DNA of 26,844 bases from JACMJP01 sp046160675 (GTDB taxonomy: Bacteria; Bacteroidota; Bacteroidia; Chitinophagales; BACL12): the NCBI GenBank assembly GCA_046160675.1, contig JBJXHH010000205.1, positions 1-26,844 on the forward strand, read 5' to 3'. Both the position numbers and the translations under genes were made by a program. Positions 7,489 to 15,483 of the stretch are shown here, one piece after another. Under the pieces are notes generated by a model. It was given only the letters and a program-made list of their open reading frames with translations. It was not told where the DNA came from and searched no databases. Every line of letters starts with the position of its first letter. Positions within the stretch are counted from its first letter, which is position 1.

Positions 7489-8703
7489 ATGGGAATAACA
7501 TCCGTTGTAAAAAAAATCTTACCAATATTACTTGTTGTTTTTACTTTACCGATAGAGGCTCAGGTGTTCGCTATTGATGACGTTGATTCAACAGATGAAG
7601 AAGCTTCCATCGTAATTGATGTTCAATTGAACGACATCAATCTCGGAGTTGGAGAGTTACATACTTTTCTAATCACCTTTCCAGCTAATGGCACTGCAAC
7701 AGTTTTAAGTGGAGACAGTATAGAATATACACCCTTTCTTAATTATTTCGGCATTGATACTTTTACTTATGAAGTGTATAATGACGATGAATTTCCTGCC
7801 AGTGGCACAGCACAGGTAGTGATTACGATTTTACCGTTACCTGATTTTCCCATTGCATTAGATGACTATGATACTACTGAAGTGGAAGGTGCAAAACTGA
7901 TTGATGTGCAGAGTAATGATATCAACTTTGATCCTGAATTTCTTGTAACCAGCCTGGTTAGCGATCCGTTAAATGGCACTGCGGACGTAATTGGTGGAGT
8001 AAGTATGTTATATACACCGGCTGATGACTATTTTGGAAACGATAGTTTTACCTACTCTGTTTGCAACCCTTCAGCTCCGGGTTTTTGCGACACTGCAACA
8101 GTTTTTGTGCATATTAAGGAGATCAACTTTTTTCAACCTTTGCTGGTTGATGATTTTGTAGAAATTCTTGCAGGAAACTCCCAAACTATTAATGTTCTAG
8201 CCAACGACAGTGATGGTGATAGCGATGGTCTTTATGTTTCTGAACTTACCGATGGAGGTATAACAGGAACCTATTCTCTAAATGGAGATTACACAATTAC
8301 TTATAATGCCATCAGCCCGTCAATTGATACAATATTTTACAAAGGCTGCGATTTTAATTCACCCAGTTATTGCGATACAGCGAAATTAATTGTAACGGTT
8401 ACTGAACCTGAAGATCCTGCGTCAAACCTGGAGATTCCAAATTCTTTTTCTCCGAACGGAGATGGGTATAATGATTATTTTGTAATTGAAGGATTAAACC
8501 TGTTATCATCATTTAATTTGAAAATATTTAATCGGTGGGGTGATATTGTTTTTGAAAATACTGACCTAAACATACTATGGGACGGCAGCTCAAATGTAAA
8601 ATCCATTTTACCAACAGGAAAGCTTCCCGAGGGAACCTATTTTTATGTTTTACAAACCGGCGGGGCTGACACATACCAGGGTTATATTGAAATGAGAAGA
8701 TGA
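7489..8703 (+). CDS. Ig-like repeat surface protein with T9SS type-B (gliding-motility C-terminal) sorting domain
   Basis: 404 residues from the ATG at 7489; an in-frame ATG at 7429 would overlap pruA and sit upstream of the signal peptide, so it is not preferred. Signal peptide ~1-24 (ending IEAQ). Three tandem Ig/cadherin-like modules of ~85-95 residues follow, each opening with an (A/V)xDD segment and closing with the YTPxxxYFGxDxFTYxV pattern in the first two; the third is more diverged. The last ~90 residues are a CHU_C-type domain: IPNSFSPNGDGYND, FNLKIFNRWGDIVFE, LPEGTYFYVL. This is a cell-surface protein moved across the outer membrane by T9SS. Its stop overlaps the SprF-like gene by ATGA, the known arrangement for a type-B cargo with its dedicated SprF partner. 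Possible roles are adhesion or matrix formation. Confidence 0.9.
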   Translation: MGITSVVKKILPILLVVFTLPIEAQVFAIDDVDSTDEEASIVIDVQLNDINLGVGELHTFLITFPANGTATVLSGDSIEYTPFLNYFGIDTFTYEVYNDDEFPASGTAQVVITILPLPDFPIALDDYDTTEVEGAKLIDVQSNDINFDPEFLVTSLVSDPLNGTADVIGGVSMLYTPADDYFGNDSFTYSVCNPSAPGFCDTATVFVHIKEINFFQPLLVDDFVEILAGNSQTINVLANDSDGDSDGLYVSELTDGGITGTYSLNGDYTITYNAISPSIDTIFYKGCDFNSPSYCDTAKLIVTVTEPEDPASNLEIPNSFSPNGDGYNDYFVIEGLNLLSSFNLKIFNRWGDIVFENTDLNILWDGSSNVKSILPTGKLPEGTYFYVLQTGGADTYQGYIEMRR

Positions 8704-9662
8704 AAACAAGGAGGAAACATATTGTTTTATTTTTTGCAACCTGTGTGTTGCACACCTTGATTTTTTCTCAAAACCAACCCTTGTTCGATCAATATCATTT
8801 CAATCAGCTCGTTCTTAATCCAGCTTATGCAGGCAGTAAAGGAAATGTAGAAGCGAACTTATTTTACCGCCAACAATGGACCAAGATGGATGGCGCCCCT
8901 GAATCCATCAGCGGAACAGTTCATATGAATGCTGCAAATGATAAACTAGGCATGGGTTTAAAAATTTTACAGGAAAGTATTGGTGCAACAAATAAGTTAC
9001 AACTCGGCCTGCAATATGCTTATCGTATACATGTAAGCAACACCGGAGTACTTGCTTTAGGAATAGATGTAAGTGCAACAAATTATCAATTGAATTTCCA
9101 AGAACTTACAGCTTACCAAGTGGGTGATCCGGCTTTTATCTATCAGCCTGAGAATACATGGTCTCCGAATGTTGGTGCCGGGATCTGGTTCAATACGAAT
9201 AAAATTTTTGCAGGTATTTCATCACCGGTTATCTTAGAAGATACTATCAGCGGGGTAAACAATGATGACATTTCGCAGCTCAATATATTTGAAGCGGGCA
9301 GGCATTATTATTTTTCTGCCGGAATACTAATAGGCAATATTGAAACGTTTGCAATTAAACCTTATACACTCGTAAAATATGCGCCCGATGCGCCCGTGCA
9401 GGTGGATGCCAGCCTGAGTTTTATTTTTAAAAATAATTTCTGGCTTGGCGGGAGTTATAGAACGAATAGTAGTATAAGTTTAATGGGACAATATTTTTTA
9501 AAAAGGAAAGAAACAACTCGTGAAAATAATTTTGGGATCGGATATGCTTACAATATGCGTATTGATGAATTTCAAAATTATTTTGGTCCCTCCCATGAAA
9601 TTTTTGGAACCTGGCAATTCAATAAGAAACAAACAAAATATACAAACCCGAGGTTTTTTTAA
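8700..9662 (+). CDS. PorP/SprF family outer-membrane protein (T9SS)
   Basis: 320 residues. Signal peptide ~1-23 (LHTLIFSQ). The mature N-terminus QPLFDQYHFNQLVLNPAYAGSKGNVEANLFYRQQW is the family signature; the rest consists of alternating beta strands ending in an aromatic residue (GTWQFNKKQTKYTNPRFF), as expected for an outer-membrane barrel of 14 strands or so. SprF-type members are needed for export or surface attachment of a specific type-B cargo, and the genes are usually adjacent, as here. The start overlaps the cargo stop by four bases (ATGA), and the following PorE-like gene starts 3 bp after its stop, so the three are one transcription unit. Among many paralogues in such genomes, this one should serve the cargo at 7489. 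Confidence 0.92.
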   Translation: MKTRRKHIVLFFATCVLHTLIFSQNQPLFDQYHFNQLVLNPAYAGSKGNVEANLFYRQQWTKMDGAPESISGTVHMNAANDKLGMGLKILQESIGATNKLQLGLQYAYRIHVSNTGVLALGIDVSATNYQLNFQELTAYQVGDPAFIYQPENTWSPNVGAGIWFNTNKIFAGISSPVILEDTISGVNNDDISQLNIFEAGRHYYFSAGILIGNIETFAIKPYTLVKYAPDAPVQVDASLSFIFKNNFWLGGSYRTNSSISLMGQYFLKRKETTRENNFGIGYAYNMRIDEFQNYFGPSHEIFGTWQFNKKQTKYTNPRFF

Positions 9663-9665
9663 ACG

Positions 9666-11474
9666 ATGCTGAGAAAAATTTTTTCAATCTTAACCTTCCT
9701 TCATCTCACCACTTTGTCACAGGTGGTAGTGGCCCAGGATCTTTATGAAAAGCAAGCGAACAGGTTGTTTGAAGAACAGGTGTATCCTGAAGCTGCAAAC
9801 CTTTACACACTACTACTTCAGGAAAATTATAAATATGAATATAACCTCAAACTTGCAGAATGTTATGCAAACATGAATATGCCAATTGATGCTGAATATT
9901 GGTATGCGCAGTTGGCAGCACAAGAACCCCTTACTAACCCGGAAATACTCCTATCGTACGCCCATCTCTTAAAAAAAAATGGGAAATATGTTTCAGCAAA
10001 AGAAGTATTTCTTCGTTATGCCCAGCATAATGCTGATGGATTTTACCTGGCAGGTACTTGTGACTACGCCATTAACAATAAAAACAATAAAACCAACTTT
10101 GTAATTGACTCCCTTTCCATCAACTCCTCACAATCAGATATTGCCGCAGCATTTTTTGATGAAGGAATCTTGTTTTCCTCCAATCGTTCAGAAGAAACCC
10201 AAGATTTAATTTTTTATGATTTGTATTATGCAAAAGATGTTTCTGTTAATAATGTTTTAAAACTCGGTAAATCAATTAACACCCCGGTACATGAAGCAAC
10301 AGTAGCTTACGATATTAATCGAAATGAATTGTATTTTACAAGAAACAATTTTTCAAAAGGCAGATCAGTAACCTCAAAAGATGATCAGATAAAGCTGAAG
10401 ATATTTTCAGCAAAGTACAATGCGGGGAAATGGAAACCTGTTTCAGAATTTGCATACAATTCAAAAAAATATTCATGCGGGCAACCCTGCATAAGCACAG
10501 ACGGAACAATTCTTCTGTTTGTGAGCGACATGCCCGGTGGTTTTGGGGGTACAGATATTTACTACTGTACTCGTTCCGGTAGGGAGTGGGGAAAGCCTGT
10601 TAACCTCGGTGAAATAATAAACACTAAGGGAAATGAGATGTTTCCTTTTTTGAGCGAGGATGGAAAGTTGTTTTTTGCTTCAGATTGGCTTCCCGGTTTT
10701 GGCGGGATGGATATTTTTATAAGTGACCGGGGAACAGGCAACTGGAAGAAACCGAATAACCTTGGCTTACCCGTAAACTCCGCCAGAGATGATTATGCCT
10801 TCATTATAAATAACGGTACAGGATACTTCTCCAGTAACCGCCCGGGCGGAAAAGGAGATGATGATATCTACAGTTTTATTATAATGAATGCAGTTACAGG
10901 TGTTTTTGTTACAGATGATGATAATGTTCCGCTTATAAATGCTTCAGTAAGTATTTCTGACGGCAATTCTTCCTTAAATTTAGGAAAAACGAATGAAGAT
11001 GGAATGCTGCAATTTCAATTTGATGAAACCAAAAATTATACGCTGGAGGTTTCATATGCAGGTTTCAGAAAATATACATTAACAAACTTAAAAGATATTA
11101 AAACCAGCAATGGGATTTTACCTGTTCAGATGCTGCCCCTGATAGGGTACCATGAACAAGTTCCTGAAGAGCCTATTGATAACCCAGTAAAGATTGATTC
11201 TGATATTGTTTCAACGGAAACACAAAAAAGTACCACTGATGTTATTACTTACGAACTGCAAATAGGAGTTTTCAAGAACCCCGACTACGGGAAGATTTCT
11301 TCTCTTACAACTTTTGGCGAACTCAGTGTAAAAAGTAAAGAAGGAGGCACATTATCTTTTTCTATCATAAATATACCCTCACTTGAAACAGTTGAGCAAG
11401 CAAAAGCATCAGCAATTAGTAACGGTTTTAAAGATGCATATATCATCACTTATAAGAACGGAATAAAACAATAA
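9666..11474 (+). CDS. PorE-like TPR/PD40 propeller/carboxypeptidase-regulatory protein with C-terminal SPOR-like domain
   Basis: 602 residues. Signal peptide 1-24 (VVVAQ). Domains in order: TPR-like helices (about 25-130, LYEKQANRLFEEQVYPEAANLY and two further repeats); a PD40/WD40-type beta-propeller (about 150-405) with blades such as LFFASDWLPGFGGMDIFI and GYFSSNRPGGKGDDDIYSF; a carboxypeptidase-regulatory-like beta domain (about 408-490, PLINASVSISD...GFRKYTLTNL); a Pro/Glu/Thr-rich linker; and a C-terminal segment (about 525-600, YELQIGVFKNPDYGK ... FKDAYIITYKNG) with the pattern of a SPOR domain. PorE and its relatives have the first three domains but end in an OmpA-like peptidoglycan-binding domain, absent here. 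Both OmpA-C and SPOR domains bind peptidoglycan, so the replacement probably keeps the wall anchor. Third gene of the T9SS cassette. Confidence 0.85.
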   Translation: MLRKIFSILTFLHLTTLSQVVVAQDLYEKQANRLFEEQVYPEAANLYTLLLQENYKYEYNLKLAECYANMNMPIDAEYWYAQLAAQEPLTNPEILLSYAHLLKKNGKYVSAKEVFLRYAQHNADGFYLAGTCDYAINNKNNKTNFVIDSLSINSSQSDIAAAFFDEGILFSSNRSEETQDLIFYDLYYAKDVSVNNVLKLGKSINTPVHEATVAYDINRNELYFTRNNFSKGRSVTSKDDQIKLKIFSAKYNAGKWKPVSEFAYNSKKYSCGQPCISTDGTILLFVSDMPGGFGGTDIYYCTRSGREWGKPVNLGEIINTKGNEMFPFLSEDGKLFFASDWLPGFGGMDIFISDRGTGNWKKPNNLGLPVNSARDDYAFIINNGTGYFSSNRPGGKGDDDIYSFIIMNAVTGVFVTDDDNVPLINASVSISDGNSSLNLGKTNEDGMLQFQFDETKNYTLEVSYAGFRKYTLTNLKDIKTSNGILPVQMLPLIGYHEQVPEEPIDNPVKIDSDIVSTETQKSTTDVITYELQIGVFKNPDYGKISSLTTFGELSVKSKEGGTLSFSIINIPSLETVEQAKASAISNGFKDAYIITYKNGIKQ

Positions 11475-11475
11475 C

Positions 11476-12297
11476 TTGAAAAAGACCCCTACAATATTAG
11501 TTACCAATGACGATGGTTTTTCGGCACCGGGCATAGCTGCACTTGTTGAAGCAATGAAACCACTGGGCAATGTAATTGTTGTGGCGCCTGATAAGCCGCA
11601 AAGCGGCATGGGGCATGCCATTACCATCAACGACCCACTTCGTTTAAAACCGATCACAACTTTTGGAAACATAGAAGCATACAGCTGCACCGGCACCCCT
11701 GTTGATTGTGTAAAACTTGCAAAGGATAAAATACTTCATCACAAACCAGACCTGTGTGTGAGCGGTATCAATCATGGAAGTAATTCGTCCATCAACATAA
11801 TTTATTCTGGAACTATGAGTGCAGCTATGGAAGCGGCACTTGAGGGCATTCCGGCTGTGGGTTTTTCTTTGCTGGATTACAGTTTACAAGCTGATTTTAA
11901 AGCTTCGCAACAATATGCAGGTATCATAGCCGGCCAAATTTTACATCATGGTTTACCGAATGGAACCTTATTGAATGTAAATATCCCGAAGGGAGAAATT
12001 GCGGCAATTCAAGGTATAAAGATTTGCAGGCAGGCTGTGGCAAAATGGGAAGAAGAGTATGATGAACGCAATGACCCTCATGGAAAAAAATATTATTGGC
12101 TTACTGGTAAGTTTGTGAACTATGATGCAGGGGAAGATACGGATGAGTGGGCCTTAGATCATAATTATGTTTCCGTTGTACCTGTTCAGTTTGACATGAC
12201 TGCGCATCATGCGATCAGTTTTTTTAACAAAAACTGGGACATAAAGCACCACCAGGAACAATCCATAAGTTCAAATTCCATTCATAACCTCGGGTAA
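11476..12297 (+). CDS. surE: 5'-nucleotidase SurE
   Basis: 273 residues. The SurE signature opens the protein: ILVTNDDGFSAPGI with metal ligands Asp12 and Asp13, then Ser43 in PDKPQSGMGHAIT and Asn99 in SGINHGSNSS, the remaining metal-site residues. A further segment SGTMSAAMEAALEGIPAVGFSL is typical. It dephosphorylates nucleoside 5'- and 3'-monophosphates in the cytosol and is linked to stationary-phase and stress survival. The start is a TTG at 11476, one base after the preceding stop; there is no in-frame ATG nearby, and the encoded MKKTPTILV matches the expected N-terminus, so the non-standard start looks real. The tight spacing puts it in one unit with the T9SS genes, an association with no clear functional logic. 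Confidence 0.95.
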   Translation: MKKTPTILVTNDDGFSAPGIAALVEAMKPLGNVIVVAPDKPQSGMGHAITINDPLRLKPITTFGNIEAYSCTGTPVDCVKLAKDKILHHKPDLCVSGINHGSNSSINIIYSGTMSAAMEAALEGIPAVGFSLLDYSLQADFKASQQYAGIIAGQILHHGLPNGTLLNVNIPKGEIAAIQGIKICRQAVAKWEEEYDERNDPHGKKYYWLTGKFVNYDAGEDTDEWALDHNYVSVVPVQFDMTAHHAISFFNKNWDIKHHQEQSISSNSIHNLG

Positions 12298-12306
12298 CAT
12301 ATTTCT

Positions 12307-12612
12307 ATGAATAAACTTCAGGAAGACAGTGTTTTTATTGGCATGTTTGTTTCCATTTTTTTGACAGTTACTGTATTCTACGCCTTGTATGTGATAAACC
12401 AAACTGTTCCGATGGGAAGATGTGAAAGTTATTGCATGCGGGAAAGATTTATTGCCACCATGGCTGCCTTTTCAAACTTTTTCCCTTTTTTTATTTATAT
12501 GCGGGTGAGAAAAGATAACTGCATGCGGGGGGTTGGCATTATTACCGTTCTCCTGGCTGTATTTGTGATGATGTTTTATTATATCCTTGGCAATACATCA
12601 TTTTTAACCTGA
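12307..12612 (+). CDS. Small multi-pass membrane protein of unknown function
   Basis: 101 residues with three predicted transmembrane helices: about 10-31 (FIGMFVSIFLTVTVFYALYVI), 49-66 (ATMAAFSNFFPFFIYM) and 75-95 (VGIITVLLAVFVMMFYYIL). Two loops carry cysteines and the repeated motif CMR (CESYCMRERF and DNCMRGV), which is unusual in so short a protein. I do not recognise a named family. The gene starts 9 bp after surE and ends 5 bp before the convergent DUF1566 gene. Location and codon use are those of a real gene at the end of the surE unit; I have the impression that a small membrane protein in this position next to surE and lpxB recurs in related bacteria, but cannot verify it here. Confidence 0.7.
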   Translation: MNKLQEDSVFIGMFVSIFLTVTVFYALYVINQTVPMGRCESYCMRERFIATMAAFSNFFPFFIYMRVRKDNCMRGVGIITVLLAVFVMMFYYILGNTSFLT

Positions 12613-12617
12613 ATTTT

Positions 12618-13124
12618 TTAATCCTTCACTTTTCGCACACAGACATAATTGTAGCTGTCAACTTTTTGAACATTATAATACGCACCGGTGTACATGTAAA
12701 GCGAAACTGCCTGTGTTCCACTAGCTTCCGTTGATGTCCAAAGGGTGATGCGTTCCTCAAAATCGAATTTCTCAGCGTTCAAAAAAATCAAGTTTGCTTC
12801 CGCCTTTGCCGGCAAGTACCAATCATCAAAATTTTCGGCAACCAGATTCTCACACTCCTTAGCTGCATATGTTCTTCCATCAAAACCCGAGTTGTTTCCT
12901 ACAGATTTTGTTATCGCCAGTGTGTTTAACTTACCGTTCCCCTCCCCTGTTGGCAGCCCAATTTCCTCATTGCCTCCCCAGGTAATAGTACCGGATTTTG
13001 TAAGATCAATCACCTGATACTGATTTCCTTCGGCTTCAATAGTAACAATTGTTTGCGCAGTTGCTTCCAGGAAAGCAAGCAGGTATACCAAAGAGGCAAA
13101 TATATTTTTCATTTGTTTCTTCAT
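12618..13124 (-). CDS. Secreted DUF1566/Lcl-type domain protein
   Basis: 168 residues. A signal peptide at the start (MKKQMKNIF...AFLEATAQ, cleavage near residue 24) leads to a domain with the pattern of DUF1566: TITWGG, TYAAKECENL, the core FDDWYLPAKAEANLIF, ITLWTSTEASGTQAV and YNYVCVRKV at the end. This is the C-type lectin/FGE-like fold seen in secreted or surface-bound proteins of Bacteroidota and in the collagen-binding Lcl protein. No T9SS sorting domain or lipobox is present, so the protein is expected in the periplasm or exported otherwise. It lies on the minus strand between two plus-strand blocks and its 3' end converges with the small membrane protein gene at 5 bp. Two possible starts (13124 or 13112) both give a usable signal peptide. 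Confidence 0.8.
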   Translation of the reverse strand: MKKQMKNIFASLVYLLAFLEATAQTIVTIEAEGNQYQVIDLTKSGTITWGGNEEIGLPTGEGNGKLNTLAITKSVGNNSGFDGRTYAAKECENLVAENFDDWYLPAKAEANLIFLNAEKFDFEERITLWTSTEASGTQAVSLYMYTGAYYNVQKVDSYNYVCVRKVKD

Positions 13125-13181
13125 TTTATGCTAAAGTAATAAACATTAATTTCTATTTTCTATTTTTAACAAAATTTGAAT

Positions 13182-14294
13182 GTGAGGTATTTTATAATAG
13201 CAGGAGAAGCATCGGGTGATTTGCATGCATCAAATTTAGTGTATGCATTAAAAGAAAAAAATCCTGCTGCCGAGTTCAGGGGATTTGGTGGAGATAAAAT
13301 GAAAGAGGCAGGAGTTACTATTGTAAAACATTACCGGGAAATGGCTTTTATGGGTTTCCTGGAAGTGGTAAAACATCTTAATACTATTCTGAAAAACATA
13401 AAGTACTGTAAACAGGATTTAGAAAACTACAAGCCAGATGCTGTAATTTTTGTTGACTACCCAGGTTTCAACCTGCGCATAGTCCCTTTTGTAAAAAGCC
13501 TCAATATCAAAACCATTTATTATATATCGCCGCAATTATGGGCCTGGAACAGTAGAAGAGTAAAAACGATTAAACAATATGTTGACAAAATGCTTGTCAT
13601 ACTTCCTTTTGAAAAAGAATTTTATGAGAAGTATAAATACCCAGTTGATTTTGTAGGGCATCCGCTACTGGATGAATTGAGCGGCACCATGAAAGACCCC
13701 CTGTTTTATAAAATGTATAACCTTGCGAAAGATCCCATCATCGCAATTTTACCGGGAAGCAGGAAACAGGAGATTATAAAAAACCTTCCCATCATGCTTT
13801 CCCTTGTAAAACATTTTCCGCAGTTTATTTTTATTGTTGCTTGTGCGCCGGGCATTGAGAAAACATTTTATTATCAGTTTTACAATAATACGAATGTCTT
13901 TTACCTGTTCAATCAAACGTACAATATCCTTTTGCATAGTGAAGCTGCGGTTGTAACTTCCGGTACTGCAACCCTTGAAACCGCCCTGCTGAATGTACCG
14001 CAGGTGGTATGTTATAAAGGAAATTTTGTTTCTTACTTTATTGCTAAACAACTCATAAAAGTAAAATATATATCTCTTGTGAATTTGATAATGCAGAAAG
14101 AAGTTGTACCCGAATTGATTCAATACACATTTGCTGAACACAGGTTAAAAGCCGCTTTTCAACGATTAGTCTTTAATGATGATTACAGAACTCAGATGAG
14201 GGAAGATTATGCTACACTGAAACACAAATTAGGTGAAGAGGGCGCAAGTGAAAGAGCAGCGGCTATCATCAGCGATTTTATGATTGCTTATTAA
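13182..14294 (+). CDS. lpxB: Lipid-A-disaccharide synthase
   Basis: 370 residues from the GTG at 13182 (MRYFIIAGEASGD), which matches the family N-terminus; a TTG at 13176 would add only two residues. GT19 signatures are clear: IIAGEASGDLHASNL, FVDYPGFNLR, YYISPQLWAW, DFVGHPLLDEL and, near the end, TSGTATLETALLNVPQVVCYK. It joins UDP-2,3-diacylglucosamine and lipid X to give the tetraacyl-disaccharide precursor of lipid A, at the inner face of the inner membrane. Presence of lpxB confirms a Gram-negative with lipid A. It is divergent from the DUF1566 gene across 57 bp. An imperfect -7 element (AAAATTTG, 13171-13178) lies 3 nt before the GTG, another possible leaderless start. The tRNA-Ala gene follows 19 bp after its stop. 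Confidence 0.95.
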   Translation: MRYFIIAGEASGDLHASNLVYALKEKNPAAEFRGFGGDKMKEAGVTIVKHYREMAFMGFLEVVKHLNTILKNIKYCKQDLENYKPDAVIFVDYPGFNLRIVPFVKSLNIKTIYYISPQLWAWNSRRVKTIKQYVDKMLVILPFEKEFYEKYKYPVDFVGHPLLDELSGTMKDPLFYKMYNLAKDPIIAILPGSRKQEIIKNLPIMLSLVKHFPQFIFIVACAPGIEKTFYYQFYNNTNVFYLFNQTYNILLHSEAAVVTSGTATLETALLNVPQVVCYKGNFVSYFIAKQLIKVKYISLVNLIMQKEVVPELIQYTFAEHRLKAAFQRLVFNDDYRTQMREDYATLKHKLGEEGASERAAAIISDFMIAY

Positions 14295-14298
14295 GTGA

Positions 14299-14306
14299 TA
14301 TTTTTG
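14299..14306 (+). promoter_or_regulatory. -7 promoter element of tRNA-Ala
   Basis: TATTTTTG is an exact TAnnTTTG, starting 5 bp after the lpxB stop and ending 7 nt before the mature tRNA 5' end, so transcription would begin within a few bases of the tRNA. This fixes the expected element-to-start distance for this organism. Confidence 0.7.
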
Positions 14307-14313
14307 CACAAAA

Positions 14314-14387
14314 GGGGGTATAGCTCAGTTGGCTAGAGTACTTGCATGGCATGCAAGGGGTCGTGAGTTCGAGTCTCACTATCTCCA
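14314..14387 (+). tRNA. tRNA-Ala (anticodon GGC)
   Basis: The sequence folds as a complete cloverleaf: acceptor GGGGGTA with TATCTCC (14380-14386), D arm GCTC/GAGT, anticodon stem CTTGC/GCAAG with loop ATGGCAT (anticodon GGC), T stem GTGAG/CTCAC with loop TTCGAGT, discriminator A at 14387. The third acceptor pair is G3-U70, the alanine identity element. It reads GCC and GCU codons. The genome does not encode CCA; CTA follows, so CCA must be added by an enzyme. Confidence 0.97.
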
Positions 14388-14407
14388 CTAAAAAGGTTGT
14401 ATTAAAA

Positions 14408-14533
14408 GTCATTGCGAAAATTAATACACCTAAAATGGAACATATCATTCATTTGAAGCAATCTAAAGCCAATTGAGAAATTGCTTCAAAAACATTGATT
14501 ACTAATCTCAATGGAATGTTTTATCGCAATGAC
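14408..14533 (+). repeat. Nested palindromic element, MITE-like
   Basis: The outer ends are perfect 10-bp inverted repeats, GTCATTGCGA (14408-14417) and TCGCAATGAC (14524-14533). Inside lies a second perfect pair of 11 bp, TTTGAAGCAAT (14452-14462) and ATTGCTTCAAA (14480-14490), with a 17-nt loop, and a third smaller pair CATTGA/TCAATG near 14493-14514. The GTCATTGCGA and GAAGCAAT motifs resemble intergenic palindromic repeats widespread in Bacteroidota and other bacteria. There is no coding sequence inside. It begins 21 bp after the tRNA-Ala gene and may be an inserted, non-autonomous element or a structured transcript. Confidence 0.75.
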
Positions 14534-14586
14534 AGAGGTATTGTTTTGACATATTTTAAGTGCTTTTAAAACAAACTATATTTTTT

Positions 14587-15441
14587 ATGATCTCATCCAT
14601 TCAATTTAAAAATACAAACATTGACGTTTTACGGTTAGATGCTATGAACCTGCCTGTTGGAGGGAATAAATTCTATAAACTCAAATACAACATTGCAGAA
14701 GCCCTTGAGATGAACTTCCCGTCACTGATCACTTTCGGCGGGGCATTTTCTAATCATGTGTGTGCAGTGGCGTTAGCAGGGAAACTCAATAATTTAAAAA
14801 CGATCGGGGTGATAAGAGGGGAAGATGATACAAACAATCCAACGCTGAATTTTTGCAGGGAGCAAGGCATGTTTTTGCATTTTATGAGCAGGGAGGATTA
14901 CAAAAATAAATATGATGAAAATTTTATAGATGCCTGTATAAACAAGTTCGGTGATATTTATTTGTTGCCTGAGGGTGGAACAAATGCGTTGGCCTTGAAA
15001 GGCACCTCTGAGATACTTACAGGAATTGATATACAATACGATCACATTATTTGCGCCGTCGGAACAGGAGGAACATTAGCAGGGATAATTTCAACACCCG
15101 ACCTACGCTCAAAAGTAACCGGCATTTCTGTTTTAAAAGGCGATACTAATTTATCCGAAAAAGTTTCTTCGCTACTAGATGTTGAGAACGAAAACTGGGA
15201 AATCAATTATAATTATCATCTCGGCGGCTATGCAAAATACAATACTGAGTTGATGGAGTTTATTCTTCAATTTGAAAAAACCTATAGCATACTCTTAGAT
15301 CCTGTTTATACAGGTAAAGTCTTTTATGCAATTTTTGATATGATAGATAAAAAACAAATCGCCCCCGATCAAAAAATCCTGGCTATTCACACAGGAGGGC
15401 TGCAGGGTTGGGCTGGATGGAAATATCGCTACAATAAATAA
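14587..15441 (+). CDS. PLP-dependent D-cysteine desulfhydrase/ACC deaminase-like enzyme
   Basis: 284 residues from the ATG at 14587; a frame from 14560 adds a non-conserved hydrophobic extension. It is a fold-type II PLP enzyme: Lys28 in VGGNKFYKLKYN is the Schiff-base lysine, TFGGAFSNH (about 60-68) binds the substrate carboxylate and contains the family Ser and Asn, and GTGGTLAGI (about 170-178) holds the PLP phosphate. LLPEGGTNALALKG is typical of the 1-aminocyclopropane-1-carboxylate deaminase/D-cysteine desulfhydrase group. In bacteria without ethylene links, most members act on D-cysteine (giving pyruvate, sulfide and ammonia) rather than on ACC, but I cannot assign the substrate. It is slightly shorter than the plant-associated ACC deaminases. 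The gene stands alone, downstream of the palindromic element. Confidence 0.87.
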   Translation: MISSIQFKNTNIDVLRLDAMNLPVGGNKFYKLKYNIAEALEMNFPSLITFGGAFSNHVCAVALAGKLNNLKTIGVIRGEDDTNNPTLNFCREQGMFLHFMSREDYKNKYDENFIDACINKFGDIYLLPEGGTNALALKGTSEILTGIDIQYDHIICAVGTGGTLAGIISTPDLRSKVTGISVLKGDTNLSEKVSSLLDVENENWEINYNYHLGGYAKYNTELMEFILQFEKTYSILLDPVYTGKVFYAIFDMIDKKQIAPDQKILAIHTGGLQGWAGWKYRYNK

Positions 15442-15456
15442 GTGAGGTTCTTCCTG

Positions 15457-15464
15457 TAAATTTG
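15457..15464 (+). promoter_or_regulatory. -7 promoter element of the dipeptidase gene
   Basis: TAAATTTG matches TAnnTTTG exactly and ends 19 nt before the ATG at 15484. No convincing -33 element was seen. Confidence 0.6.
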
Positions 15465-15483
15465 CTTTCACAAAAATTTAATC

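Noticed and set aside
13749..14141. 130-residue minus-strand ORF inside lpxB
   Set aside because: Antisense to well conserved lpxB sequence, with no domain or start signal.
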